From NCBI GenBank assembly GCA_050729835.1, contig JBOHLS010000004.1:62001-126000 (forward strand): 64,000 bases of DNA. The letters run 5' to 3'. This document shows positions 7,422-16,986 of the stretch, piece after piece; position 1 is the first letter of the stretch, and each line of letters starts with the position of its first letter. The notes below the pieces were generated by a model. It searched no databases. It was not told the DNA's origin and saw only the letters and a program-made list of their open reading frames with translations. The position numbers were made by a program, and so were the translations under genes. This stretch comes from REEB95 sp050729835. GTDB taxonomy: Bacteria; Pseudomonadota; Alphaproteobacteria; ATCC43930; CGMCC-115725.

Positions 7422-9430
7422 GCGCCAACGCGCTGGCGCGCGAGACCAGTCCCTACCTGCTCCAGCATCGCGACAACCCGGTGCATTGGCAGCCCTGGGG
7501 GCCGGCGGCGCTGGCGCGCGCGCACGACCAAGACAAGCCGATCCTGCTCTCGGTCGGCTACGCCGCCTGCCATTGGTGCCATGTCATGGCGCATGAGAGC
7601 TTCGAGAATCCCGAGATTGCCGCGCTGATGAACGAGCGCTTCATCAGCATCAAGGTCGACCGCGAGGAGCGGCCCGATCTCGACGCCATCTATCAGCACG
7701 CGCTGATGCTGATGGGCGAGCAAGGCGGTTGGCCGCTGACCATGTTCCTGACGCCGGCGGGCGAGCCGTTCTTCGGCGGGACCTATTACCCGCCGACGGC
7801 GCGCTGGGGCCGGCCGGGCTTTCCCGAGGTGCTGCGCGCGGTGTCCGAAGCCTATACGCGCGAGCGCACCAAGCTGCTGCTGCACGCCGGTGCGCTGCGC
7901 GCCGAGCTCGGCAAGCTCGGCACGCCGGCGACCGGCGCCGGCATCCCGGCCGAGCTGCCGCTCAAGGCGGCCGAGGCGCTGACCCGCGCGGTCGACGGCG
8001 TCAACGGCGGCATCGGCATGGCGCCCAAATTTCCCCAGGCGCCGCTGCTCGATCTGCTGTGGCGCGGCTGGAAGCGCGGCAAGAACCCGGCGCCGCGCGA
8101 CGCCATGCTGCTGACCCTCGATCACATCTGCCAGGGCGGTATCTACGACCATGCCGGCGGTGGCTTTGCGCGCTATTCGACCGACGCGCGCTGGCTGGTG
8201 CCGCACTTCGAGAAGATGCTTTACGACAACGCTCTGCTGATCGGCTTGCTCACCGAGGCCTGGCGCGAGACCCGCCGGCCGCTTTATGCCGCGCGAATCG
8301 CCGAGACCGTCGCCTGGCTCGAACGTGAGACGCGCCTGCCGGAAGGCGGCTTCGCCTCGAGCCTCGACGCCGACAGCGAGCGTGAGGAAGGCAAGTTCTA
8401 CGTCTGGTCGGAAGCCGAGATCGACGCGCTGCTCGGCAGCCGCGCCGCGCGCTTCAAGGAGATCTACGACGTGACGTTGGCCGGCAACTGGGAGGGCCAC
8501 ACTATCCTCAACCGGCTCCATCACCTCGACTGGCTTGGCGACGAGGAGGCGGCGCTGGCGAAGGGTCTCAAGGTCCTGCTCGCGGCCCGAGCCAAGCGCG
8601 TGCGGCCTGGTCTCGACGATAAGGCATTGGCCGACTGGAACGGCCTCTTGATTGCGGCGCTGGCGGAGGCGTCGGCTGCTTTCGGCCGACCCGGCTGGCG
8701 CGCGCTGGCGGTCGGCGCCTTCGATTTCGTCGCGCGGTATCTGGGCGATAATGGCCGGCTGAAACATTCCTTCCGCGCCGGCCGCGCCGCCCATGCCGGC
8801 ATGCTCGACGATTACGCCCAGATGATCCGCGCCGCGCTGACGCTTTACGAGATCACTGGCGAGCCGGCTTATCTCGACCGCGCGCGTCGCTGGCTGGCGG
8901 TCGCCGACGAGCATTTCTGGGATGCCGGCGGCGGCTATTGCTATACGGCCGACGACGGCGAGGCGCTGATCGTCCGCACCAAGCTGGCCTATGACGGGCC
9001 GACGCCGGCCGCCAACGGCGTCATGGCGCAGAATCTGGCGCGGCTTTTCTACCTCACCGGCGAAACGCGCCATCGCGAGCGCGCCGAGGCGTTGCTCGCG
9101 GCCCTCGCCGGCGAGGTCGCGCGCAATCCGGTGGCGCATGCGACACTCCTGGCGGCATGCGACATGCTCGACCACGGCTTGCAGATCGTGATTGCCGGCG
9201 CGCGCGGCACCGCCGAGGCGGACGCGCTCGTCGCCGCGGTCTTCGCCGCCAGCCTGCCCAACCGGACGCTGACGGTGGTGCCGCCGGGCGGTAAACTGCC
9301 GGACGGCCACCCGGCGCAGGGCAAGAGTCCGGTCGCCGGCCGCGCCGCCGCCCATATCTGCGAGGGACCGACATGCTCCCTGCCCATCACGAGTCCGGAC
9401 ACGCTGGGCCAGGCGCTGGCGGCGCGCTGA
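7418..9430 (+). CDS. Thioredoxin domain-containing protein, YyaL/DUF255 family
   Basis: A 670-residue member of the YyaL (DUF255) family. It opens with an N-terminal thioredoxin-like domain carrying the family signature SVGYAACHWCHVMAHESFE, with cysteines 51 and 54, then GGWPLTMFLTP and FGGTYYPP, followed by a long alpha/alpha-barrel part resembling N-acylglucosamine epimerases. The biochemical role of this widespread family is not settled. The start at 7418 overlaps the VOC stop by four bases and has an AGGAGG ribosome-binding site four bases upstream. Confidence 0.92.
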   Translation: MSANALARETSPYLLQHRDNPVHWQPWGPAALARAHDQDKPILLSVGYAACHWCHVMAHESFENPEIAALMNERFISIKVDREERPDLDAIYQHALMLMGEQGGWPLTMFLTPAGEPFFGGTYYPPTARWGRPGFPEVLRAVSEAYTRERTKLLLHAGALRAELGKLGTPATGAGIPAELPLKAAEALTRAVDGVNGGIGMAPKFPQAPLLDLLWRGWKRGKNPAPRDAMLLTLDHICQGGIYDHAGGGFARYSTDARWLVPHFEKMLYDNALLIGLLTEAWRETRRPLYAARIAETVAWLERETRLPEGGFASSLDADSEREEGKFYVWSEAEIDALLGSRAARFKEIYDVTLAGNWEGHTILNRLHHLDWLGDEEAALAKGLKVLLAARAKRVRPGLDDKALADWNGLLIAALAEASAAFGRPGWRALAVGAFDFVARYLGDNGRLKHSFRAGRAAHAGMLDDYAQMIRAALTLYEITGEPAYLDRARRWLAVADEHFWDAGGGYCYTADDGEALIVRTKLAYDGPTPAANGVMAQNLARLFYLTGETRHRERAEALLAALAGEVARNPVAHATLLAACDMLDHGLQIVIAGARGTAEADALVAAVFAASLPNRTLTVVPPGGKLPDGHPAQGKSPVAGRAAAHICEGPTCSLPITSPDTLGQALAAR

Positions 9431-9879
9431 AGCGTCTGCCGCTCGACGGTCCGTTCGGGTTCATGACGCTGGTCGAACGCGCCGGCAAGATCGTCGCACT
9501 CGAGTGGGGCGGCCGCGCCGGTGACAAACCCGATATCGTGCTGGTCGAGGCCAAGCGCCAGCTCGAGCAGTATTTCGCTCGCAAGCGCACCCATTTCGAG
9601 TTGCCGCTGGCACCCGAAGGCAGCGACGACGAGAAGTGCTTGTGGGACCGCATGACCCGCATCCCCTTCGGCCAGACGGCGACCTACGGCGAGCTGGCGC
9701 GCGAGCTCGGCCAGCTGCCGCGCGCCCTCGGCCAAGCCTGCGGCCGCAACCCGATTCCGATCATCATCCCCTGCCACCGCGTCGTGGGATCAGACGGCGC
9801 GCTCACCGGCTACAGCGCGCCCGGCGGCGTCGAGACCAAGCGCCGGCTGCTGCAATTCGAGGGCGCGTTGCTGCTATAA
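9373..9879 (+). CDS. ogt: Methylated-DNA--protein-cysteine S-methyltransferase
   Basis: O6-alkylguanine-DNA alkyltransferase, 168 residues from this start. The suicide active site IIPCHRVVG places the acceptor cysteine at residue 134, preceded by the helix-turn-helix segment IPFGQTATYGELARELG. It removes alkyl groups from O6 of guanine. The ATG at 9373 overlaps the preceding gene by 58 bases and adds an N-terminal stretch not typical of the family; the real start may lie nearer to KRLPLDGPFG. No regulatory Ada domain is present. Confidence 0.9.
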   Translation: MLPAHHESGHAGPGAGGALKRLPLDGPFGFMTLVERAGKIVALEWGGRAGDKPDIVLVEAKRQLEQYFARKRTHFELPLAPEGSDDEKCLWDRMTRIPFGQTATYGELARELGQLPRALGQACGRNPIPIIIPCHRVVGSDGALTGYSAPGGVETKRRLLQFEGALLL

Positions 9880-9913
9880 CGCCGTCGCAGCCAACGGGGC
9901 GGGCGGTACGGAC

Positions 9914-10495
9914 CTGCGCATCGCGTTCTTCGGCGACAGTTTCGTCAACGGACAGGGCGATCCCGACGCCCTGGGTTGGGTCGGACGTGTCGGCGCCGCC
10001 GCGATTGCGCGCGGCCACGACGTGACGATCTACAACAGTGGCATCCGCGGCGACACCAGCGCCGATTTGCGCGTGCGCTGGCACGACAAAACCATGCGTC
10101 GGCTGCCGGCCGGGCAAGCGCGTGGGCTGGTATTCTCGTTCGGCGTCAATGATTGCCTCGACACTGCCGACCGGCGCGCACTCGAACCGGTGGCACCGCT
10201 CGCCAATGCCCAGCAAATCCTCGTCGGCGCCAAGACGCTGGCGCCGACCCTGATGATCGGTCCACCACCCATCGCGGAGGCCGCGGCCAATGCGCGGGGT
10301 AAAGTGTTGAGCGCCGACTTCGACGCGCTATGCCGCACGCTGGCGATACCCTTCCTCGACATCTTCGCGCCGCTGCAATCGGCGCCGACCTGGATGGATG
10401 CACCCGCCGACGGCGCCCATCCCGGCGGCGGCGGCTATCGGGCGTTGGCGGAGCTGGTCGAGCGCTGGCCGCCGTGGCGCGCATGGCTGCCCTGA
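9914..10495 (+). CDS. SGNH/GDSL-type hydrolase
   Basis: The protein has the SGNH hydrolase blocks in order: FFGDSFVNGQG with the nucleophilic serine near its N-terminus, SGIRGDTSADL with the block II glycine, GVNDCLD as block III, and DGAHPGGGGYRAL with the catalytic Asp and His near the end. These enzymes are esterases or lipases of varied specificity. The start is a problem: block I begins at 9914 with CTG, and I find no ATG, GTG or TTG in frame close upstream. A start at the ATG of 10022 would remove the catalytic serine. Either a CTG start or a lost start codon is possible. Confidence 0.7.
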   Translation: MRIAFFGDSFVNGQGDPDALGWVGRVGAAAIARGHDVTIYNSGIRGDTSADLRVRWHDKTMRRLPAGQARGLVFSFGVNDCLDTADRRALEPVAPLANAQQILVGAKTLAPTLMIGPPPIAEAAANARGKVLSADFDALCRTLAIPFLDIFAPLQSAPTWMDAPADGAHPGGGGYRALAELVERWPPWRAWLP

Positions 10496-10568
10496 CCGCG
10501 CCCGGCGCCGATGACAAGGCGCGGCGCCCCGGCTAGGTTAGGGCCAACAAACGCCCCAGGGGGGCACC

Positions 10569-11267
10569 ATGGCCGAAGTCACGGTCCGCGCCGCGGATGG
10601 CGGCAGCTTTTCCGGCTATCTGGCGGCGCCCAAATCCGGCAAGGGCCCGGGCGTCGTCGTCATCCAGGAAATCTTCGGCGTCAACGCGGTGATGCGGCAG
10701 ATCACCGACGGCCTCGCTGGTCAGGGTTTCACGGCGTTTTGTCCCGACCTGTTCTGGCGCTTCAGGCCGGGCATCCAGATCACCGACAAGACCGAGGCCG
10801 AGTGGAAGCAGGCGATCGGTTATTTCCAGCGCTTCGACGTCGACAAGGGCGTCGAGGATTTGAAGGCGGCGCTCGCCGTGCTGCGCAAACATCCCGCCTG
10901 CTCGGGCAAGGCCGGCGCGGTCGGCTTCTGCCTCGGCGGCAAGCTCGCCTATCTCATGGCAACGCGCACCGACGTCGATTGCAGCGTCGGCTATTACGGC
11001 GTCGGCATCCAGGACGCGCTAGACGAAGTCAAGAATCTTCAGAAGCCGCTGCTGCTGCACATCGCCGGCAAGGACGAGTTCGTGCCACCCCCCGCGCAGG
11101 AAAAAATCCACGCCGGCCTCAAAGACAATCCGCAGGTGACGATGTACGACTATCCCAACTGCGGCCACGCCTTCGCGCGGCCGGGCGGCGCCCACTGGAA
11201 TCAGGCCGCCGCCGACCAGGCCGGCAAGCGCAGCCTCGAATTCTTCCGCCGCCAGCTCGGCGGCTGA
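10569..11267 (+). CDS. Dienelactone hydrolase family protein
   Basis: An alpha/beta hydrolase of 232 residues. The catalytic triad of the family is visible: Cys121 in the elbow GFCLGG, Asp169 in HIAGKDEFVPP, and His200 in NCGHAFARPGG; Glu34 in IQEIFG matches the conserved glutamate that primes the cysteine. Carboxymethylenebutenolidases of this type hydrolyse dienelactones in chloroaromatic breakdown, but most genomic copies have unknown substrates. It lies just upstream of a quinone oxidoreductase gene in the same direction. Confidence 0.9.
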   Translation: MAEVTVRAADGGSFSGYLAAPKSGKGPGVVVIQEIFGVNAVMRQITDGLAGQGFTAFCPDLFWRFRPGIQITDKTEAEWKQAIGYFQRFDVDKGVEDLKAALAVLRKHPACSGKAGAVGFCLGGKLAYLMATRTDVDCSVGYYGVGIQDALDEVKNLQKPLLLHIAGKDEFVPPPAQEKIHAGLKDNPQVTMYDYPNCGHAFARPGGAHWNQAAADQAGKRSLEFFRRQLGG

Positions 11268-11302
11268 GCGCCGATCCATACGCCATAAGAAGGAGACGAC
11301 CG

Positions 11303-12277
11303 ATGCCGCATGCCATTCGCTTCCACCAGACCGGCGGACCCGAAGTTCTCAAATGGGAAGAGGTCCAGGTCGACAAGCCCGGTCCCGGCGAGGTGCGCGT
11401 GCGCCATACCGCCGTCGGCTTGAACTTCGTCGATCTCTACAACCGCATAGGCGTCTATCCCGCGCCGCTGCCGAGCGGCCTAGGCCAGGAGGGCGCGGGC
11501 GTGGTCGAGGAAGTCGGCCCCGGCGTCAGCGACCTGAAGGCCGGCGACCGCGTCGCCTATGGCAGCTCGCCGCTCGGCTCTTACTCCGAAATCCGCGTCA
11601 TGCCAGCCGATCGCTTGGTTGTGCTGCCCAAGGGCATCGACGACAAGGCGGCGGCGGCGATGATGCTCAAGGGCCTGACCGCGCAATATCTCCTGCGCCG
11701 CACCTATCGGGTCAAATCGGGCGATACCATCCTGTTCCACGCCGCCGCCGGCGGCGTCGGCCTGATCGCCGGCCAGTGGGCGAAGCATCTGGGCGCCACC
11801 GTGATCGGCACGGTGTCGAGCGACGACAAGGCCAAGCTCGCCAAGGCGTATGGCTACGACCACGTCATCAACTACACCAAGGAAGACTTCCAGAAGCGCG
11901 TGGTCGAGATCACCGGCGGCAAGAAGGTGCTGGTGGTCTACGATTCTGTTGGGAAAGATACGTTCATGAAGTCGCTCGACTGCCTGGCGCCGCTGGGCCT
12001 GCTGGCGCTGTTCGGCGCCAGCTCGGGCGCGCCCGAGCCGTTCAATCTCGGTCTCCTCGCGGCCAAGGGCTCACTTTACATCACGCGGCCGACGCTCAAC
12101 ACCTATGGCGCCAAGCGCGAGGACATGGTCGCCGGCGCCAAGGAGCTGTTCGACCTGGTGCTCAAGGGCGTGGTCAAGATCAACGTCAACCAGACCTATC
12201 CGCTGAAAGACGCGGCTAAGGCCCACGCCGACCTCGCCGCGCGCAAGACCACCGGCTCGACGGTGCTTACGGTTTAG
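11303..12277 (+). CDS. Quinone oxidoreductase (zinc-independent MDR family)
   Basis: A 324-residue NADPH:quinone reductase of the medium-chain dehydrogenase family, like Qor. It has the quinone oxidoreductase start GLNFVDLYNRIGVYP, the loop GLGQEGAGVVEEVG, and the nucleotide-binding motif HAAAGGVGLIAGQWAKHLGA. The zinc-ligand pattern of alcohol dehydrogenases is absent, as expected. The ATG at 11303 follows an AAGGAG ribosome-binding site at 11289. Confidence 0.93.
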   Translation: MPHAIRFHQTGGPEVLKWEEVQVDKPGPGEVRVRHTAVGLNFVDLYNRIGVYPAPLPSGLGQEGAGVVEEVGPGVSDLKAGDRVAYGSSPLGSYSEIRVMPADRLVVLPKGIDDKAAAAMMLKGLTAQYLLRRTYRVKSGDTILFHAAAGGVGLIAGQWAKHLGATVIGTVSSDDKAKLAKAYGYDHVINYTKEDFQKRVVEITGGKKVLVVYDSVGKDTFMKSLDCLAPLGLLALFGASSGAPEPFNLGLLAAKGSLYITRPTLNTYGAKREDMVAGAKELFDLVLKGVVKINVNQTYPLKDAAKAHADLAARKTTGSTVLTV

Positions 12278-12313
12278 CGGCCGGACAGACGGTGCCGGCA
12301 AGGGGGGAGATGA

Positions 12314-12595
12314 ATGAAGTGGCGGATGCGAGTGGGAATGATTGTTCTTCTGGTGGTGGCGTACATTACGCCGACATGGGCTCAAGAAGACGAACGGGCG
12401 CTTCTAGTCAGGGCGGTTTCCGCTCCCGAAGCACAAGCAGGCGTCCTCAGGGCAGCAAAGCTATCTGGTGTGATTGTAAATAACCCCTGCCTATCCGCGC
12501 GTTTCGAACCAACGAACCTCGTCGCCGTTGTTGTCCCTCTGAGTATCGATGGGAAGAACGTTCGTCCGCAGTACGTGGAAGCGGGTAGTTCGTGA
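12314..12595 (+). CDS. Small exported hypothetical protein
   Basis: A 93-residue frame beginning with a clear signal peptide (VGMIVLLVVAYITPTWAQ, cleavage after AQ likely). The mature part has a single cysteine pair partner missing and no family I recognise. An AGGGGGGAGA ribosome-binding site precedes the ATG by a few bases. The codon use is less GC-biased than in the flanking genes. The gene may be a short or truncated form, because the sequence after its stop continues with the same composition but without a convincing frame. Confidence 0.5.
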   Translation: MKWRMRVGMIVLLVVAYITPTWAQEDERALLVRAVSAPEAQAGVLRAAKLSGVIVNNPCLSARFEPTNLVAVVVPLSIDGKNVRPQYVEAGSS

Positions 12596-13334
12596 AAATG
12601 GTTGCGGTGTTAATAGGACGCTGAATGTCCTGGCGATCATTAACCGCGCCAGGTCGCTCGTTACGAGGCCGCTGTTTCAGGGAAGTACGCGCGCCGATCC
12701 GCAGCTCCAAGTCGACGGGCTGCGGTACGCGGCTCTCGCGGCTGGCTGGCCGGTAAAGGCTGTCCAACCGGATATGTCGAAGACACCGCATTTCGAGGTA
12801 CGGACGGTGCTCCCGTGCTTGGCGCTAAAGCTCCGCCGTGGCGCGAAACGTGGACGTCTGTCGCTTGCTCGGAGAGAAAGCAGATCGTAAGGCGGTTCGT
12901 CCCGGATCACCGGGGAACGGCGACTACGACGACAATACCGAGACGGTCTCCCTAGGCAGCCGGCGCGTTCGCAAGTCGCCCGAGCGTCCAGGACGACACT
13001 ATTGTCACGCCGGACACGCGGTGCTGGCGACGAGCCTTGGCCTGGTCGGCAGCGTAAGACGGCCTTGTACCCAACCCTCGTGCCGCCATTGCGCTTCGGT
13101 TCCCGAGCGATGCTCTATGGCGCGCGATCTAGAGCTGCCGCGATTTGCCAGATCGACTCCCCGGCCGCACGACGGCTGGCAATCGCGCATCGCTCTTCCA
13201 GACAAAAATGCCCGTAGACCCGTCCCATCGCAACACCCCCACAGAAAGGTGTTGCACTTCGTTAGTGAAGTCAGCGAATCCAGGGCGGGCAATATGTGAT
13301 TGCCCTGGGCCCCCGCTTCCGCGAGGGCGACTAG
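12596..13334. other. Gene-poor stretch of atypical composition
   Basis: About 740 bases without a gene I can support. Several open frames exist but none has recognisable motifs, a good ribosome-binding site or the codon bias of the neighbours. On the minus strand, 13129-13242 reads LRWDGSTGIFVWKS and on to a stop, which faintly resembles the N-terminus of phage-type HNH endonucleases (the D-x-x-TG-x-F-x-W pattern). A perfect 7-bp hairpin (GGGCAAT/ATTGCCC, 13287-13305) lies downstream of the minus-strand methyltransferase. The stretch looks like degraded acquired DNA. Confidence 0.45.
13287..13305 (-). terminator. Hairpin downstream of the methyltransferase gene
   Basis: GGGCAAT and ATTGCCC form a perfect 7-bp stem around the loop ATGTG, 30 bases past the stop of the minus-strand methyltransferase. 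There is no T-run, so intrinsic termination is unlikely to be strong; a transcript-end or other structural role is a guess. Confidence 0.3.
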
Positions 13335-14057
13335 CTATTTTGCGACGCGCTCGAGCACGAACAGCGCGCGCAACCCGGCGAGGCGGCGCAGCGCCGCCGG
13401 TAGCTGCGCTTCCAGACGGCACAGCGCGGCGATCGCCCTGCGCGGCAGGCCGACACGCTGAAAGCCGCCGGTCGCGGCATAGGCGACGATGCCGAAAAAC
13501 TCGGCGCGCTCCAGGCGCAGCCCGGCGGCGACAAGCCGTGCATCGCTGGCGGCGAACAGCAGGCGCGGAATCATGGCGTTGCCGTCCATCGGGTCCTTGC
13601 CGGGCGCGAACGCTTGCTTCCACGGATCGGCCACCCAGCGGCAGTCCTCGTGATGGAGGTGGCGATAGAACAGCCGGCCGAACGGCCCGGCCCAGGGCTC
13701 GACCAGCACTAGCCTGCCGCCCGGCGCCAACACGCGCGCCGCCTCGCGCAACGCCTCGCCTGGCCGCGCCAGATGGTGCACGACGTCGACGCCAACCACG
13801 TTGGCGAAGGCGCGGTCGCGAAACGGCAGGCGGTGGGCGTCGGCGCACAGCGAGCCGGGCTGGCCGGGCACGATGTCAAGCATCACCGCGCCCGGGTGAT
13901 GCTCGGCGAAAAAGCCCGGGCCGGCGCCGAGTTCGAGGCTCGGGCCCGGCGCCATGGCGGCGACGATGCGATCGAAGATTTCCCGGCGATAGTAGAAGCG
14001 GAGCCCCGCCTTAGCACTCCAGACCCGGCGATGGGCGGCGAGCGCGTCGGAAGGCAC
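13335..14057 (-). CDS. Class I SAM-dependent methyltransferase
   Basis: A 240-residue methyltransferase of the methyltransferase_11 type. The SAM-binding motif I is SLELGAGPGFFAEHHPG near residues 40-56, acidic motif II is VMLDIVPG, and VGVDVVHHLARPGEAL followed by LAPGGRLVLVEPWAGP gives motifs III and IV. The C-terminal part is helical and probably shapes the substrate pocket. The substrate is unknown. It starts four bases after the rho stop and so probably shares its transcript. Confidence 0.87.
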   Translation of the reverse strand: MPSDALAAHRRVWSAKAGLRFYYRREIFDRIVAAMAPGPSLELGAGPGFFAEHHPGAVMLDIVPGQPGSLCADAHRLPFRDRAFANVVGVDVVHHLARPGEALREAARVLAPGGRLVLVEPWAGPFGRLFYRHLHHEDCRWVADPWKQAFAPGKDPMDGNAMIPRLLFAASDARLVAAGLRLERAEFFGIVAYAATGGFQRVGLPRRAIAALCRLEAQLPAALRRLAGLRALFVLERVAK

Positions 14058-14061
14058 GGGC

Positions 14062-15318
<1,257 letters not shown>

Positions 15319-15532
15319 CGGTGGCAGCTTTCGCAAATAAAGCGGCGTGGGGAGGGGTGCGGCCGACGGGCCGGAGGGTCGGTTTGCCGGAAGAGCGGGC
15401 GGTCCTGGCCCGGGCCGAACGCGGATCGGCGATGCGGCTGAAGAGACGAGAGCCGGAGACAGGCCGGTCTTCCGCCCAAACCCTTAGCTAAAACCCCATC
15501 CCGAGTCAAACCCGCTCTGCGCCGCGGCGGCC

Positions 15533-15976
15533 CTAAAGCGGCTTCACCACCGCCAGGATGACGATGCCGATCAATAGCAGCGTCGGCACTTCGTTGATCG
15601 CGCGGTAGAAGCCGGCACCGTGCGGCCGCTCGTCGGCGGCGAAGGCGCGGCGCCAGCGGCCGAAGACCACATGCAGCCAGGTCATCGCCACCACCAGCAC
15701 GAGCTTGGCGTAGAGCCAGAGCGTCGTCCAAACGACGATTCCGGTCAGCGTCAGGCCGATGCCGAACAGCCAGGTCGCGACCATCGCCGGCGTCATGATC
15801 GCGCGGTAAAGCCGCCGCTCCATGGTCTTGAAAGTCTCGGAGGTTGGCGAGCCCGGCGCGCTGCCGGCGTGATAGACGAAGAGCCGCGGCAGATAGAGCA
15901 TACCCGCCATCCAGGCGATAACGCTCAGGATGTGCAGCGTCTTGAGCCACGGATAATAGGGCGCGAGTAGGCTCAT
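15533..15976 (-). CDS. hemJ: HemJ-type protoporphyrinogen oxidase
   Basis: A 147-residue integral membrane protein with four predicted membrane spans. It begins LAPYYPWLKTLHILSVIAWM, containing the conserved histidine of HemJ, followed by GMLYLPRLFVYH and later YAKLVLVVAMTWLHV. HemJ oxidises protoporphyrinogen IX to protoporphyrin IX. The assignment rests on these motifs and on position: it overlaps hemH by four bases (ATGA) and precedes rho, as in other alphaproteobacteria. It completes the last heme steps with hemE and hemH. Confidence 0.92.
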   Translation of the reverse strand: MSLLAPYYPWLKTLHILSVIAWMAGMLYLPRLFVYHAGSAPGSPTSETFKTMERRLYRAIMTPAMVATWLFGIGLTLTGIVVWTTLWLYAKLVLVVAMTWLHVVFGRWRRAFAADERPHGAGFYRAINEVPTLLLIGIVILAVVKPL

Positions 15977-16986
15977 GGCGCTGCCATCGCCGGGCACCGG
16001 CCGAAGCCTTTCGGACAGTTGCGGCGCCCGGCGCCCGGCGCGGGCGCCGCGCGCACCAGGCGGGCGAGGCCGCCGATGAACTCGATACCGGCGCCAACCG
16101 TCGGCGCGCGGTGATAGAATGGCACGCCGGCAGCGCGCGCCAGCTTGCGGTAGTCCCGGTCGAGTTCGACCAGCGTCTCGGAATGCTCGGAGACGAAGGC
16201 GATCGGCGCGATGACTAGGCCGACGCCGGCGGCGCCGGCCTGGCGGATTTCGTGCTCGGTCGACGGGCTGAGCCATTTGAGCGGCCCGACCCGGCTCTGA
16301 TAGCAAACGCGCATCTCGAGCTCGGGCCGCCGCACCGCGCCGCGCACCGCGGCGGCGGTGGCCTCGATCTGCCACTGATAGGGATCGCCGCGGCCGAGCG
16401 TCCTAAGCGGCAAACCATGCGCCGACAACAGCACGCGTGCCGCCGCGCCCGCCGGCGCGTTGGCGAGCTCGCCGACGATGGCACGCGCTACCGCGGTGAC
16501 GAAGCCGCGCTCGGTCGGATAGCAGCACACCACGCGCTCTTTCGCCTTGAGCCCGATCTTGGCGGCGGCTTCGCGCCAATCCGCGAGCGACGATGCCGTG
16601 GTCGTGCCCGAGAACTGCGGATAGAGCGGCAACAGCACGATCTCGTCGGGCTGCCAGGCCTTGATCTCGGCGGCGGTGGCGCTGGCACGCGGGTGCCAAT
16701 AACGCATGGCAATGAAGACACGATAGCCATCGCCGAGCGTCGCGCGCAGCGCCTCGGCTTGTACCCGCGTATTGGCCCGAAGCGGCGAGGCATTGCCGAT
16801 CTGGGCATAAATCTGCCGCGCCAGCGGCGCGCGTCGTTGGGCGATGGTGCGCGCCAGCAACCAACGCAGCGGGTTGGGTAAAGCGATGATCGCCGGATCG
16901 TAGAACAAGTTGAAGAGGAAGGGCTTGACCGCGGCCCAGGAATCCGGACCGCCCAGGTTGAACAGTACCACCGCCGTCCGCGTCAT
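15973..16986 (-). CDS. hemH: Ferrochelatase
   Basis: Ferrochelatase, 337 residues, which inserts Fe2+ into protoporphyrin IX. It starts TAVVLFNLGGPD as in the family, has the conserved GNASPLRANTRVQAEAL, the metal-binding histidine in LLSAHGLPLRTLGRGDPY, and the acidic EHSETLVELD segment near the C-terminus. The last 20 residues (PGAGRRNCPKGFGRCP) include two cysteines, possibly ligands of the [2Fe-2S] cluster known from some ferrochelatases. The gene overlaps both hemE and hemJ. Confidence 0.96.
   Translation of the reverse strand: MTRTAVVLFNLGGPDSWAAVKPFLFNLFYDPAIIALPNPLRWLLARTIAQRRAPLARQIYAQIGNASPLRANTRVQAEALRATLGDGYRVFIAMRYWHPRASATAAEIKAWQPDEIVLLPLYPQFSGTTTASSLADWREAAAKIGLKAKERVVCCYPTERGFVTAVARAIVGELANAPAGAAARVLLSAHGLPLRTLGRGDPYQWQIEATAAAVRGAVRRPELEMRVCYQSRVGPLKWLSPSTEHEIRQAGAAGVGLVIAPIAFVSEHSETLVELDRDYRKLARAAGVPFYHRAPTVGAGIEFIGGLARLVRAAPAPGAGRRNCPKGFGRCPAMAAP

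Noticed and set aside
12549..13299. Two overlapping plus-strand frames of 113 and 153 residues
   Set aside because: No ribosome-binding site, no motif, no codon bias like true genes; I treat the stretch as non-coding or degraded.
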